A stretch of 64,000 bases of DNA. Origin: a virus. The stretch covers positions 1 to 64,000 of the IMG/VR virus record IMGVR_UViG_3300046804_004208, one strand, 5' to 3'. The position numbers and the translations under genes were made by a program. Each line of letters starts with the position of its first letter. Position 1 is the stretch's first letter. The notes beneath the pieces were generated by a model. The model was given only the letters and a program-made list of their open reading frames with translations, ran no database searches and was not told where the DNA came from. Shown here piece after piece: positions 1 through 5,649 of this stretch.

Positions 1-27
1 GGCAAATCCTACTGGGTGGCAGTTTAG
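1..27 (+). CDS. 3' end of a possible upstream tiny gene (partial)
   Basis: Frame 1 reads GKSYWVAV and then TAG at 25-27. It is followed by a G/C hairpin and a promoter-leader, the same gene-end, hairpin, promoter layout seen throughout the island. Only eight codons are inside the window, so this rests on context alone. Confidence 0.3.
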   Translation, partial: GKSYWVAV

Positions 28-35
28 ATCCGCCA

Positions 36-55
36 GGGGGGCACACCCGCCCCCC
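36..55 (+). terminator. G/C hairpin before first island gene
   Basis: GGGGGGC (36-42) and GCCCCCC (49-55) can form a 7-bp stem with a 6-base loop. There is no T tract, so termination is uncertain. It occupies the same place relative to the next -10 box as the hairpins further along the island. Confidence 0.45.
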
Positions 56-58
56 GTG

Positions 59-88
59 CTACAGTACCCAAGCAACCGACACCCCACC
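59..88 (+). promoter_or_regulatory. Type-A promoter-leader, copy 1
   Basis: A stretch of about 30 bases beginning GCTACAGTACCC is shared perfectly with copy 2 (263-292). It contains a -10-like TACAGT (60-65) and leads into the ATG at 89 with no Shine-Dalgarno sequence. No good -35 hexamer lies 17 bp upstream. The AGCAA-CCG-CACCC pattern before the ATG resembles the type-B leaders downstream, which suggests a common origin. Confidence 0.5.
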
Positions 89-259
89 ATGACCGACCGC
101 ACCCTCCGCAATGCCATCGCTGCCATGCTCTTCTGCTCTGTGAGCATCGTGGCAGGTGCCTGGACCCTGAAGGCCGCGGCAACCGTTGACGCCCACCAGG
201 AGCGCATGGCAGACGCCCTCTGCACCGCCGACCCTGCCTGGTGTGGTGAGCGCCGCTGA
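89..259 (+). CDS. Tiny membrane-anchored protein, unknown
   Basis: A 56-aa protein, not recognised. Residues about 8-31 form a hydrophobic segment rich in Ala, Val, Leu and Ile, flanked by Arg at the N-terminus, so an inner-membrane anchor or signal anchor is likely. The C-terminal part is polar with two Cys. The start at 89 was preferred over an in-frame ATG at 56 because the conserved leader ends exactly at 89 and the upstream codons encode the leader itself. The gene is GC-rich (many GCC/CTG/CGC codons), unlike the AT-rich phage body. Confidence 0.65.
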   Translation: MTDRTLRNAIAAMLFCSVSIVAGAWTLKAAATVDAHQERMADALCTADPAWCGERR

Positions 260-262
260 CCT

Positions 263-296
263 GCTACAGTACCCAAGCAACCGACACCCCACACCC
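263..296 (+). promoter_or_regulatory. Type-A promoter-leader, copy 2
   Basis: Repeats the copy-1 leader (59-88) starting 4 bases after the stop of the preceding gene. It contains TACAGT (265-270). No hairpin lies in this gap, so the second gene could also be read through from the first. Confidence 0.5.
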
Positions 297-476
297 ATGG
301 CGATCTTTTCACAGTGCTCCGACCTGCAGACCCGCGAAACCATGTGGGTCGCTCGCAAGACAGACGACGCACCCCAGACCCGCTTCGCTGGACAGATCAA
401 CCCTGCCGAAGGGTACTGGTGGGCAGCACGTTACGCCGAACGCTACGCCGACGACGTGGTGCCCCTGGAGGGTTGA
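297..476 (+). CDS. Tiny GC-rich island protein, unknown
   Basis: A 59-aa soluble protein, not recognised. It is rich in Tyr, Trp and Ala near the C-terminus (GYWWAARYAERYADDV) and acidic at the end. The start is fixed by the shared leader that ends just before this ATG; an in-frame ATG at 186 would overlap the previous gene. The TGA stop (474-476) lies inside the -35 hexamer of the next promoter, so gene end and promoter overlap. Confidence 0.6.
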   Translation: MAIFSQCSDLQTRETMWVARKTDDAPQTRFAGQINPAEGYWWAARYAERYADDVVPLEG

Positions 477-526
477 CCCCTGCCCCCTGACCCTGTAGAA
501 TTCCAGAGCAAACCGCACCCCACCCC
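473..526 (+). promoter_or_regulatory. Type-B sigma70-like promoter and leader, unit 1
   Basis: TTGACC (473-478), exact 17-bp spacer, TAGAAT (496-501) preceded by TG. The 19-base core at 492-510 is repeated seven times in the island. The leader before ATG 527 differs from the later consensus in its last bases. No Shine-Dalgarno sequence. Confidence 0.75.
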
Positions 527-691
527 ATGCTGGACGGAACCATCGCCACCGCCTTCCACGACCTGACCTCCTTCCAACTGGAGGAGTGGCTGTGGGAAGG
601 CAACCCCACCACCAAGGAGCAGCGGGCCATCCTGAAGGAACTGGCAACCCGCCAGCAGCGCCTGGAAGCAATCGCTGACCTGCTCTGGTGA
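527..691 (+). CDS. Tiny helical island protein, unknown
   Basis: A 54-aa protein beginning MLDGTIATAF, not recognised. It is predicted mostly helical with alternating Leu and charged residues (LEEWLW, EQRAILKELA, QQRLEAIADLLW), which could form a small helical hairpin. It is preceded by a full -35/-10 promoter and followed by a perfect hairpin. Its GC-rich codons match the other island genes. Confidence 0.6.
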   Translation: MLDGTIATAFHDLTSFQLEEWLWEGNPTTKEQRAILKELATRQQRLEAIADLLW

Positions 692-698
692 CCCCTAC

Positions 699-760
699 GG
701 GGCACCTTGACGGGTGCCCCACCACCCTGTAGAATTCCAGAGCAAACCGCCACGGACCTG
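699..760 (+). promoter_or_regulatory. Type-B promoter unit 2 with -35 in hairpin loop
   Basis: GGGGCACC (699-706) pairs perfectly with GGTGCCCC (713-720). The 6-base loop, TTGACG (707-712), is exactly the -35 hexamer. TAGAAT (730-735) follows after 17 bp. The leader core is at 726-744. The hairpin could end the upstream transcript while the loop supplies the next -35 box. Confidence 0.75.
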
Positions 761-967
761 ATGACCACCCTGACCCTGACCGTGACCCCTGCCATCGCTG
801 ATGAGATCTGCCACGCTCTGATCGACGCTGGTATCCGCTGGGGCGAACTGGAGACTGCTGCCCGCAACGGTGAGAACGGCATGGCACCCAGCGCCTGCCG
901 CAGCATCCGTGAGAGCGCCTTTGCCATCCGCACCATGATCCGTGAGCAGATGGCAGAGCAGATCTGA
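761..967 (+). CDS. Tiny island protein, unknown
   Basis: A 68-aa protein, not recognised. A Thr-rich start (MTTLTLTVTPAIADE) is followed by Ala- and Arg-rich helices, suggesting a small soluble alpha-helical protein. The start is fixed by the conserved leader; the in-frame ATG at 707 lies inside the promoter hairpin and would translate the leader. It has its own promoter and no close downstream partner. Confidence 0.6.
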   Translation: MTTLTLTVTPAIADEICHALIDAGIRWGELETAARNGENGMAPSACRSIRESAFAIRTMIREQMAEQI

Positions 968-974
968 CCCCCCA

Positions 975-1034
975 GGGGGGTTGGCAAACGACCCCCCATC
1001 CTGTAGAATTCCAGAGCAAACCGCAACGCACCCG
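975..1034 (+). promoter_or_regulatory. Type-B promoter-leader unit 3
   Basis: TTGGCA (981-986), 17 bp, TAGAAT (1004-1009). G6 (975-980) and C6 (992-997) form a stem enclosing the -35 box. The leader from CCTGTAG (1000) to the ATG at 1035 is identical to those before the genes at 1331, 1588 and 1960. Confidence 0.75.
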
Positions 1035-1259
1035 ATGACCACCGCCCTCCGCGACTGCCTCAACGTGTACGCCCCTGGCACCACCTTCTCCGACATCCTG
1101 TGGGATTGCTCTCACCCTGCCGACGACACCATCGCCTGGCACATCGCCCTGGAGTCTGCAGAGATGCACTCCGCCCTCTACGACTTCCGCAAGGACTACG
1201 GGCACCTGCAGGGTGAGCGCATCGACTGCGGTGAGTTCCTCTCCTGGCTGGGGTACTGA
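1035..1259 (+). CDS. Tiny acidic island protein, unknown
   Basis: A 74-aa acidic protein, not recognised, with Cys at several positions and an aromatic C-terminus (CGEFLSWLGY). The start is set by the repeated leader; upstream in-frame codons only translate the promoter region. GC-rich codon use as in its neighbours. Its own promoter suggests expression independent of the flanking genes. Confidence 0.6.
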   Translation: MTTALRDCLNVYAPGTTFSDILWDCSHPADDTIAWHIALESAEMHSALYDFRKDYGHLQGERIDCGEFLSWLGY

Positions 1260-1267
1260 TCCGCTGA

Positions 1268-1330
1268 GGGGGTGGGTTGACCCCTGCCCCCCGACCCTGT
1301 AGAATTCCAGAGCAAACCGCAACGCACCCG
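1268..1330 (+). promoter_or_regulatory. Type-B promoter-leader unit 4
   Basis: TTGACC (1277-1282), 17 bp, TAGAAT (1300-1305). An imperfect G-run/C-run hairpin (G-rich 1268-1276, C-rich 1281-1292) again wraps the -35 box. The leader is the 39-base consensus form ending at the ATG at 1331. Confidence 0.75.
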
Positions 1331-1528
1331 ATGAGCAGCACCTGCCTCTACCGCATCGAACTGGATCGCGCCGATGGCACCACTGCCGTAGAGTTCCGCC
1401 GCCGCCGTCGTCCCACGACTCCTAAAGGGTTCGATCGCCAGCACAACAACGTGGTCAACTCTATCCTTGAGGAGATCCGCTACTACCGCATCGAAGGGTG
1501 GAAGCGCCTGACCGTGACGCGGGTGTGA
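1331..1528 (+). CDS. Tiny basic island protein, unknown
   Basis: A 65-aa basic protein, not recognised. A run of five Arg (FRRRRRP) in the middle and further Arg/Lys near the C-terminus suggest nucleic-acid or acidic-surface binding, but this is inference from charge only. The start is defined by the conserved leader. It ends 6 bases before the promoter of the next gene. Confidence 0.6.
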   Translation: MSSTCLYRIELDRADGTTAVEFRRRRRPTTPKGFDRQHNNVVNSILEEIRYYRIEGWKRLTVTRV

Positions 1529-1530
1529 GG

Positions 1531-1587
1531 GGGTCGACCCTCGGCACCCGACCCTGTAGAATTCCAGAGCAAACCGCAACGCACCCG
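1531..1587 (+). promoter_or_regulatory. Type-B promoter-leader unit 5 (weaker -35)
   Basis: TCGACC (1534-1539) replaces TTGACC, then 17 bp to TAGAAT (1557-1562). GGGTCGACCC (1531-1540) is a perfect palindrome over the -35 box. The leader is the full consensus. The changed -35 base may weaken this promoter. Confidence 0.65.
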
Positions 1588-1890
1588 ATGCCTGCCACCA
1601 CCGCCACCGCCTTCACCCCCGACCAGATGCTCTACCTGGGGCACTCCGTGTTCAGCAGCGCCATGCGCTCCTGGGCACTGGTGATGAACAACGACAACGA
1701 TGCCGAACTGCTGGTGCTGTTCAACAGCAGCGACACCGTGTACCGCTACGCCTTCCGCTCCTGGGAGGATGCCCGCAACTGGGATGAGATCCGCAAGCAG
1801 GGTGAGGATGAGGATGCCGACCGCATCTCCTGGGGGCGCTGCTTCCACCGCTTCTTGAGCGAAGGGGCGATCCTGCCCATCGCCGCCTGA
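1588..1890 (+). CDS. Small island protein, unknown
   Basis: A 100-aa protein, the longest in the island, not recognised. It has a mixed alpha/beta look: hydrophobic stretch SWALVMN, then AELLVLFNSSDTVYRYAF, an acidic patch (EDEDAD) and an aromatic helix (SWGRCFHRFL). The ATG at 1588 follows the conserved leader; an in-frame upstream ATG at 1498 lies inside the previous gene. GC-rich codon use. It is followed by a perfect hairpin-promoter. Confidence 0.65.
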   Translation: MPATTATAFTPDQMLYLGHSVFSSAMRSWALVMNNDNDAELLVLFNSSDTVYRYAFRSWEDARNWDEIRKQGEDEDADRISWGRCFHRFLSEGAILPIAA

Positions 1891-1897
1891 ACCCTAC

Positions 1898-1959
1898 GGG
1901 GCACCTTGACGGGTGCCCCCTGACCCTGTAGAATTCCAGAGCAAACCGCAACGCACCCG
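1898..1959 (+). promoter_or_regulatory. Type-B promoter unit 6 with -35 in hairpin loop
   Basis: GGGGCACC (1898-1905) and GGTGCCCC (1912-1919) form a perfect 8-bp stem whose loop is TTGACG (1906-1911), the -35 box. TAGAAT (1929-1934) follows after 17 bp. It nearly duplicates unit 2 (699-735), including the bases just upstream. Confidence 0.75.
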
Positions 1960-2220
1960 ATGCTCACCTCCATCATCCGCACCGCGATCCGCACCCGCCT
2001 CATCAACGACGGCCCGATGACCTGCAGCGATCTGGTTCGCGCCATGGGCATGGACCCCCGCCGCCATAAGGGCACCATCCACGCCGTGATGGTTGACCTG
2101 GAGAAGGCAGGCATCCTGGATTCCACCCGCAGCGACAACGGCAAGCGTGACCTCTGGTTCATCGTGCCCACCGCGATCCGCAAGCGTGATCGCCTTGCCG
2201 CCGCCATGGCAGGCATCTGA
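1960..2220 (+). CDS. Small winged-helix-like protein
   Basis: An 86-aa protein. The pattern of an N-terminal helix, DGPMTCSDLVRAMG, a second helix (HKGTIHAVMVDLEKAGIL) and then an SDNGKRDLWFIV hairpin resembles a winged helix-turn-helix fold. That suggests a small DNA-binding regulator, possibly of the island promoters or host genes; the function is inferred from pattern only. The start directly follows the consensus leader. GC-rich codons. Confidence 0.6.
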   Translation: MLTSIIRTAIRTRLINDGPMTCSDLVRAMGMDPRRHKGTIHAVMVDLEKAGILDSTRSDNGKRDLWFIVPTAIRKRDRLAAAMAGI

Positions 2221-2227
2221 TCTGCTG

Positions 2228-2291
2228 GGGGTGGGTTGACCCCTGCCCCCCGACCCTGTAGAATTCCAGAGCACACCACCCCCATACGAGA
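2228..2291 (+). promoter_or_regulatory. Type-B promoter unit 7 with divergent leader
   Basis: TTGACC (2236-2241), 17 bp, TAGAAT (2259-2264). G- and C-runs flank the -35 box as an imperfect hairpin. The core at 2255-2273 is conserved, but the leader diverges after GAGCA and is 2 bases longer than the consensus, ending at the ATG at 2292. Confidence 0.7.
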
Positions 2292-2588
2292 ATGGACTTC
2301 ACCATCACCCGCCTGCCCCGCCGTGGTCCCCGCAAGGGTGAGACTCTGACCCGCAACGCTCAGCACGGTGCTGGATCCGCCGTGGGTTCTGTTCGTGATT
2401 CTGACCTGCCCGCTGGTGGATTCTCCCATGCCGTTGGCGCTGGCAAGGGACTGACCATCACCCGCGTCAGTGGGTTGGGGCGTCAGTGGGTTGGCGATAA
2501 AGACGCCAACGCCTCCCGCTTCGCCGCCCAGGCGAAGGCAGACCGAATCGCTGCCGCCCGTGACCGCCTGGCAGAGCGGCAGGGGTGA
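2292..2588 (+). CDS. Small basic Gly/Arg-rich protein, unknown
   Basis: A 98-aa basic protein, not recognised. The first half is Gly/Arg-rich and low in hydrophobics (RLPRRGPRKGE). The C-terminal 30 residues are an Ala/Arg helix (AAQAKADRIAAARDRLAERQ). TITR appears twice (residues about 4-7 and 56-59), hinting at an internal duplication. It is the last gene of the GC-rich island and is followed by a hairpin. Confidence 0.6.
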   Translation: MDFTITRLPRRGPRKGETLTRNAQHGAGSAVGSVRDSDLPAGGFSHAVGAGKGLTITRVSGLGRQWVGDKDANASRFAAQAKADRIAAARDRLAERQG

Positions 2589-2596
2589 CAGTTCGT

Positions 2597-2615
2597 GGGG
2601 CGGCACACCCGCCCC
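2597..2615 (+). terminator. G/C hairpin closing the island
   Basis: GGGGCGG (2597-2603) pairs with CCGCCCC (2609-2615) around a 5-base loop, 9 bases after the stop of the last island gene. It closely resembles the hairpin at 36-55, including the CACACC core. There is no clear T tract. Confidence 0.5.
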
Positions 2616-2835
2616 TCATTCGTTCGTGAAGCAGCAGTTAATTGTATAACGTTATCGTTATGGCGGCGGGCCGTGTTTATAAAATCGATGGGTCCCACCA
2701 GTCTACAAAGTGTTACGAAAGGCATCGATATAATACCTTAAAAACAAAAAAATCCGGAATGAAAGAAAAGACTTAAAAGTTCATTGAAAATACACAAATC
2801 ATATATAATTTCAAAGTAAAAAATATATTAAAAAA
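2616..2835. other. Intergenic transition from GC-rich to AT-rich DNA
   Basis: No gene is seen. Composition changes within about 100 bases from strongly GC-rich to strongly AT-rich. Possible signals are TATAAT at 2729-2734 and at 2804-2809, the second 27 bases before the next ATG with TTGAAA upstream (2784-2789) at a short spacing. TCCGGA occurs at 2753-2758 and again inside the next gene at 2848-2853, each after an A-rich run. Confidence 0.5.
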
Positions 2836-3009
2836 ATGAAAAAAAAATCCGGAGATGAAAAACGCCCTATACAGGTTGATACAGTTAGTGGTGAGTATTA
2901 TGTTACCATTCCCGAGTGGATTATGAATGAATTATCTTGGTATGAGGATACTGAGATTAATTTTTTAATTGAAAATGGAGATGTTATTATATCAGAGTGT
3001 AATGAATAA
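2836..3009 (+). CDS. AbrB-like swapped-hairpin small protein
   Basis: A 57-aa protein. The pattern SGEYYVTIPEWIMNEL, then WYEDTEINFLIENGDVIISE, matches the SpoVT/AbrB swapped-hairpin fold (strand, IPxxI helix, Leu-Gly/Asp-rich strand, final II strand). Such proteins are usually dimeric DNA-binding regulators; the phage role is unknown. It is the first AT-rich gene after the island, and the next gene starts close to its stop. Confidence 0.6.
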   Translation: MKKKSGDEKRPIQVDTVSGEYYVTIPEWIMNELSWYEDTEINFLIENGDVIISECNE

Positions 3010-3016
3010 TAAGATA

Positions 3017-3184
3017 ATGAAAGTTTATAACATATATGCAAAGAACAAGTGTTTATATCATCTTATAAGTGAACAAGAGTTTGAAATTACATGGAAAACA
3101 CTCAAAAATATGGTCGGTTTAATGAAGACCGACTACAGTGTTGAGGACCTTTCATATGAAGAGGCGTTCATTGACATTGTATAG
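3017..3184 (+). CDS. Conserved small cyanophage protein, unknown
   Basis: A 55-aa protein beginning MKVYNIYAKN. It resembles short conserved cyanophage proteins of unknown role that end in a DYSVEDLSYEE-like motif. The start at 3017 was chosen because it follows the stop of the previous gene; an in-frame ATG at 3002 overlaps that gene and is possible. No catalytic motif is visible. Confidence 0.6.
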   Translation: MKVYNIYAKNKCLYHLISEQEFEITWKTLKNMVGLMKTDYSVEDLSYEEAFIDIV

Positions 3185-3221
3185 ATAATATTGTATGATA
3201 TGATTGTAACTACTTTCAATT

Positions 3222-3977
3222 ATGGCAAAAGGATTTACTGTTAAGGCAAAGGCACCACTTACAAGCCAAGAAATGGAATGGGATTATGACAAAGCAAGAG
3301 AAATTCTTAAAGGTAAAAGTATAGTATTTTGTCTTCCTGGTAGAGGAGTTTCCTATACTTATCTTAAGAATTTTGTACAGCTATGTTTTGATCTTGTACA
3401 ATCTGGTGCAAGTATTCAAATATCTCAAGATTATTCTTCCATGGTTAACTTTGCAAGATGCAAATGCCTGGGAGCAAATGTTCTAAGGGGACCAGATCAA
3501 TTACCATGGGATGGTAAATTAAACTATGATTATCAGTTATGGATTGATAGTGATATTGTGTTTACAACTGAAAAGTTTTTACAACTAGTTTTAATGGATA
3601 AAGACATTGCAGCTGGTTGGTATTGTACAGAAGATGGTATGACATCTTCTGTTGCTCATTGGTTAGAAGAAGATGATTTTAGAACAAATGGTGGAGTGAT
3701 GAATCATGAGACCATTGAAACAATGAAAAATCGTAGAAAACCATTTACAGTTGATTATACTGGATTTGGTTGGTTACTAATTAAACATGGAGTTTTTGAG
3801 CATCCAGAAATGAAGTATCCATGGTTTGCACCAAAAATGCAAGTTTTTGAATCTGGAGATGTTCAAGATATGTGTGGAGAGGATGTAAGTTTCTGTCTGG
3901 ATGCAAAGGAAGCGGGATTTGAAATTTGGTGCGATCCTCGTATTAGAGTTGGTCACGAGAAAACAAGAATTATTTGA
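3222..3977 (+). CDS. GT-A-type glycosyltransferase
   Basis: A 251-aa protein. The segment LWIDSDIVFTTEKF (about residues 106-119) carries a DxD motif typical of GT-A glycosyltransferases, which bind a nucleotide sugar through a metal. The later GFGWLLIKHGVFE and GEDVSFCLDAKEAGFEIWCDP blocks match the acceptor and base regions of the Anp1/GT2-like enzymes common in cyanophages. It may glycosylate virion proteins or DNA, or alter the host surface; the substrate is unknown. No membrane segment is visible. The next gene starts at the base after its stop. Confidence 0.7.
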   Translation: MAKGFTVKAKAPLTSQEMEWDYDKAREILKGKSIVFCLPGRGVSYTYLKNFVQLCFDLVQSGASIQISQDYSSMVNFARCKCLGANVLRGPDQLPWDGKLNYDYQLWIDSDIVFTTEKFLQLVLMDKDIAAGWYCTEDGMTSSVAHWLEEDDFRTNGGVMNHETIETMKNRRKPFTVDYTGFGWLLIKHGVFEHPEMKYPWFAPKMQVFESGDVQDMCGEDVSFCLDAKEAGFEIWCDPRIRVGHEKTRII

Positions 3978-4145
3978 ATGTCTGACAATACACGATACAA
4001 TGTTTTTTGCAAAGGTCGGAAAATTTATTCCGATCTAGATCAAAATTCGTTTTTTGATGTAATGGAGGATCTGGCACAGGAATTTTATGAAAATGGAACA
4101 CCAGATCCTTCTGATATAACCACAGAAATTATTGGAGAAAATTAA
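3978..4145 (+). CDS. Small acidic protein, unknown
   Basis: A 55-aa acidic protein beginning MSDNTRYNVF, not recognised. The ATG immediately follows the glycosyltransferase stop and its own stop is directly followed by the next ATG, so the three genes look translationally coupled. The central helix FFDVMEDLAQEFYENG and an acidic C-terminus are the only visible features. Confidence 0.6.
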   Translation: MSDNTRYNVFCKGRKIYSDLDQNSFFDVMEDLAQEFYENGTPDPSDITTEIIGEN

Positions 4146-4301
4146 ATGGCAGTAAAAGCAAAAGGTGGACTGAATAAGCACTCGTCTTATATTCCTGGTC
4201 CTCCTAAAAAATCTCGTCAAGGAGATGGTAATGGGACCAAATATGCAGCATCTTCTCGTAATAAAGCACGTAAAGCATATAGGGGTCAAGGAAAAGGATG
4301 A
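4146..4301 (+). CDS. Small basic conserved cyanophage protein
   Basis: A 51-aa very basic protein (MAVKAKGGLN... ending in RGQGKG) of a type often seen in T4-like cyanophages beside baseplate genes. It contains PGPPKKSRQG and SSRNKARKAYRG, rich in Lys, Arg, Gly and Ser, with no hydrophobic core, so it is likely disordered and possibly nucleic-acid binding. Its stop overlaps the next start (ATGA). Confidence 0.65.
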   Translation: MAVKAKGGLNKHSSYIPGPPKKSRQGDGNGTKYAASSRNKARKAYRGQGKG

Positions 4302-4909
4302 GTTATTTCCTAAATGTCAATGATGAATGGAATCAAATACATCACAAAGACATTTGGGCATATAACAAATTGTCATTAAGTCGGATTTTGGAATACAAAT
4401 GTGGTCCTTCGGGTACTACTGTTCCAAAATCCGACTTTTATATTGTTCGGCCATGTATCAATTTAATGGGTATGGGCCGTTTTGCTCGTAAAGAATGGAT
4501 AGAGGATACGACAGAACATTTTCATCCATCAGAATTTTGGTGTGAAATCTTTCAAGGACCTCATTTAAGTGTTGATTTTCATGAGAAGAAGTCAAAATTG
4601 GTGGTTTTGGGTGAGAAAACTGCCAATGACCTCCTATACAAGTGGCGTAAATGGACTAAAATAGATGTAGAAGTAGATTTTCCTTTAATTTTATGCGATT
4701 TGGTTGGTAATTATGAGTGGATCAATTGTGAATTTATAGGAAATAAGTTAATTGAAGTTCAATTTAGGCAAAATCCAGATTTTAGATATAAAAATTCGGT
4801 TGCAGTTCCAATATGGGAGAAAAAAATAAATAAAAATATAAAAGGATATCGTTTTATTGAAGACTTAGAATACGATACATATAAAAGAAAAGGATTTTAT
4901 GTTGATTAA
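4298..4909 (+). CDS. Conserved cyanophage protein, unknown
   Basis: A 203-aa soluble protein beginning MSYFLNVNDEWNQI. It belongs to a family I recognise as conserved in T4-like cyanophages but without assigned function. Notable blocks are WAYNKLSLSR, FYIVRPCINLMGMGR and YEWINCEFIGNKLIEVQFR. No clear catalytic motif. It overlaps the previous gene by 4 bases, indicating coupled translation. The stop lies in the first arm of an inverted repeat. Confidence 0.65.
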   Translation: MSYFLNVNDEWNQIHHKDIWAYNKLSLSRILEYKCGPSGTTVPKSDFYIVRPCINLMGMGRFARKEWIEDTTEHFHPSEFWCEIFQGPHLSVDFHEKKSKLVVLGEKTANDLLYKWRKWTKIDVEVDFPLILCDLVGNYEWINCEFIGNKLIEVQFRQNPDFRYKNSVAVPIWEKKINKNIKGYRFIEDLEYDTYKRKGFYVD

Positions 4910-4955
4910 GGGATAGAAACCCCTTAAAAAGTTCTAATTTTCTTTCATTTAGAAC
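4906..4955. terminator. Two inverted repeats after the conserved gene
   Basis: TTAAGGG (4906-4912) pairs with CCCTTAA (4921-4927). GTTCTAA (4931-4937) pairs with TTAGAAC (4949-4955). The second loop is T-rich. Together they fill the gap between two genes and may form a weak terminator or an RNA-processing site. Confidence 0.4.
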
Positions 4956-4961
4956 AAATTT

Positions 4962-5213
4962 ATGGCAATTCAACCAAATCCAGACAGAAATCAAGACTAC
5001 ATGTACAAAATGTGGGGAACAACTCATTTAGTGACTGATTATAATCAATCAAATTCAAAAAAAGTAATTCAAGAAATCATGCATGATGAAATTTTACCAA
5101 AAAAACATCATTTAAAAGAACAATCAGATCTTCATAAGATGATTCGTAATGATGATAACTATGATGATTGGGATTATGGTACAGAACCAAATTATGGAGA
5201 AACTTGGGCATAA
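4962..5213 (+). CDS. Conserved small cyanophage protein, unknown
   Basis: An 83-aa protein beginning MAIQPNPDRNQDYMYKMWGT, with a very acidic aromatic tail (NDDNYDDWDYGTEPNYGE). It is similar in layout to small proteins placed before gene 25 in cyanophages; function unknown. It is followed by a CATAAATA late-promoter-like box that overlaps its stop codon. Confidence 0.6.
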   Translation: MAIQPNPDRNQDYMYKMWGTTHLVTDYNQSNSKKVIQEIMHDEILPKKHHLKEQSDLHKMIRNDDNYDDWDYGTEPNYGETWA

Positions 5214-5216
5214 ATA
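5209..5216 (+). promoter_or_regulatory. Late promoter variant CATAAATA
   Basis: Differs in the first base from the T4 late consensus TATAAATA and lies 27 bases before the gp25 start, a spacing like the other late boxes here. It would be read by RNA polymerase with gp55. Confidence 0.45.
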
Positions 5217-5243
5217 AAGTTAATGTAAAGTCTTGTTTGGTAA

Positions 5244-5648
5244 GTGGCACAGATACAGAAAATATCACAATCATTCAAAGATATTAGTTTGTCTCTAGAT
5301 GTTCACCCGATTACAAAAGATTTATTGACTATAAAAGATTCGGATGCAATTAAAAAATCAATCCGAAACTTAATACAAACAATTCCTGGAGAAAAATTTT
5401 TTAATTCATCTTTTGGATCGGAATTAAGAGTAAGTTTATTTGATTTTATTGATTTTGGTACTGCATCTGTGCTTCAACAACAAATTGAAATAGCTGTTTC
5501 AAATTATGAACCAAGAGTTGAAAATGTATCAGTTGAAGTAAATCCAAAACCAAATGATAATGCATTTGAAATTTCAGTATATTTTGATATTATCGGACAA
5601 GAATTTCCAAGTCAAAAATTCAACTATATTTTAGAGGCAACAAGATAA
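5244..5648 (+). CDS. gp25: gp25-like baseplate wedge subunit
   Basis: A 134-aa protein, close to the 132 aa of T4 gp25, a lysozyme-related wedge and sheath-initiating component also found in type VI secretion systems. Diagnostic pattern: LSLDVHPITKDLLTIKDSDAIK near the N-terminus, IRNLIQTIPGEKFFNSSFGSEL, then a beta-rich end. It begins the wedge operon 25-6-7-like-8. The start codon is GTG, the only in-frame start that leaves the N-terminus intact (MAQIQKISQS). Confidence 0.9.
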   Translation: MAQIQKISQSFKDISLSLDVHPITKDLLTIKDSDAIKKSIRNLIQTIPGEKFFNSSFGSELRVSLFDFIDFGTASVLQQQIEIAVSNYEPRVENVSVEVNPKPNDNAFEISVYFDIIGQEFPSQKFNYILEATR

Positions 5649-5649
5649 A

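Noticed and set aside
309-1322. Long antisense open reading frames in the GC-rich island (up to 337 aa)
   Set aside because: They run through the promoter-leader repeats and contain the reverse-translated leader (RFALEFYRV) several times. High GC makes chance open frames common, and the plus-strand genes start exactly at leader ends.
492-2273. CRISPR-like array
   Set aside because: The 19-base core repeats seven times, but the spacing is about 230-370 bases and each spacer is an open reading frame; the repeat contains promoter boxes and is not palindromic.
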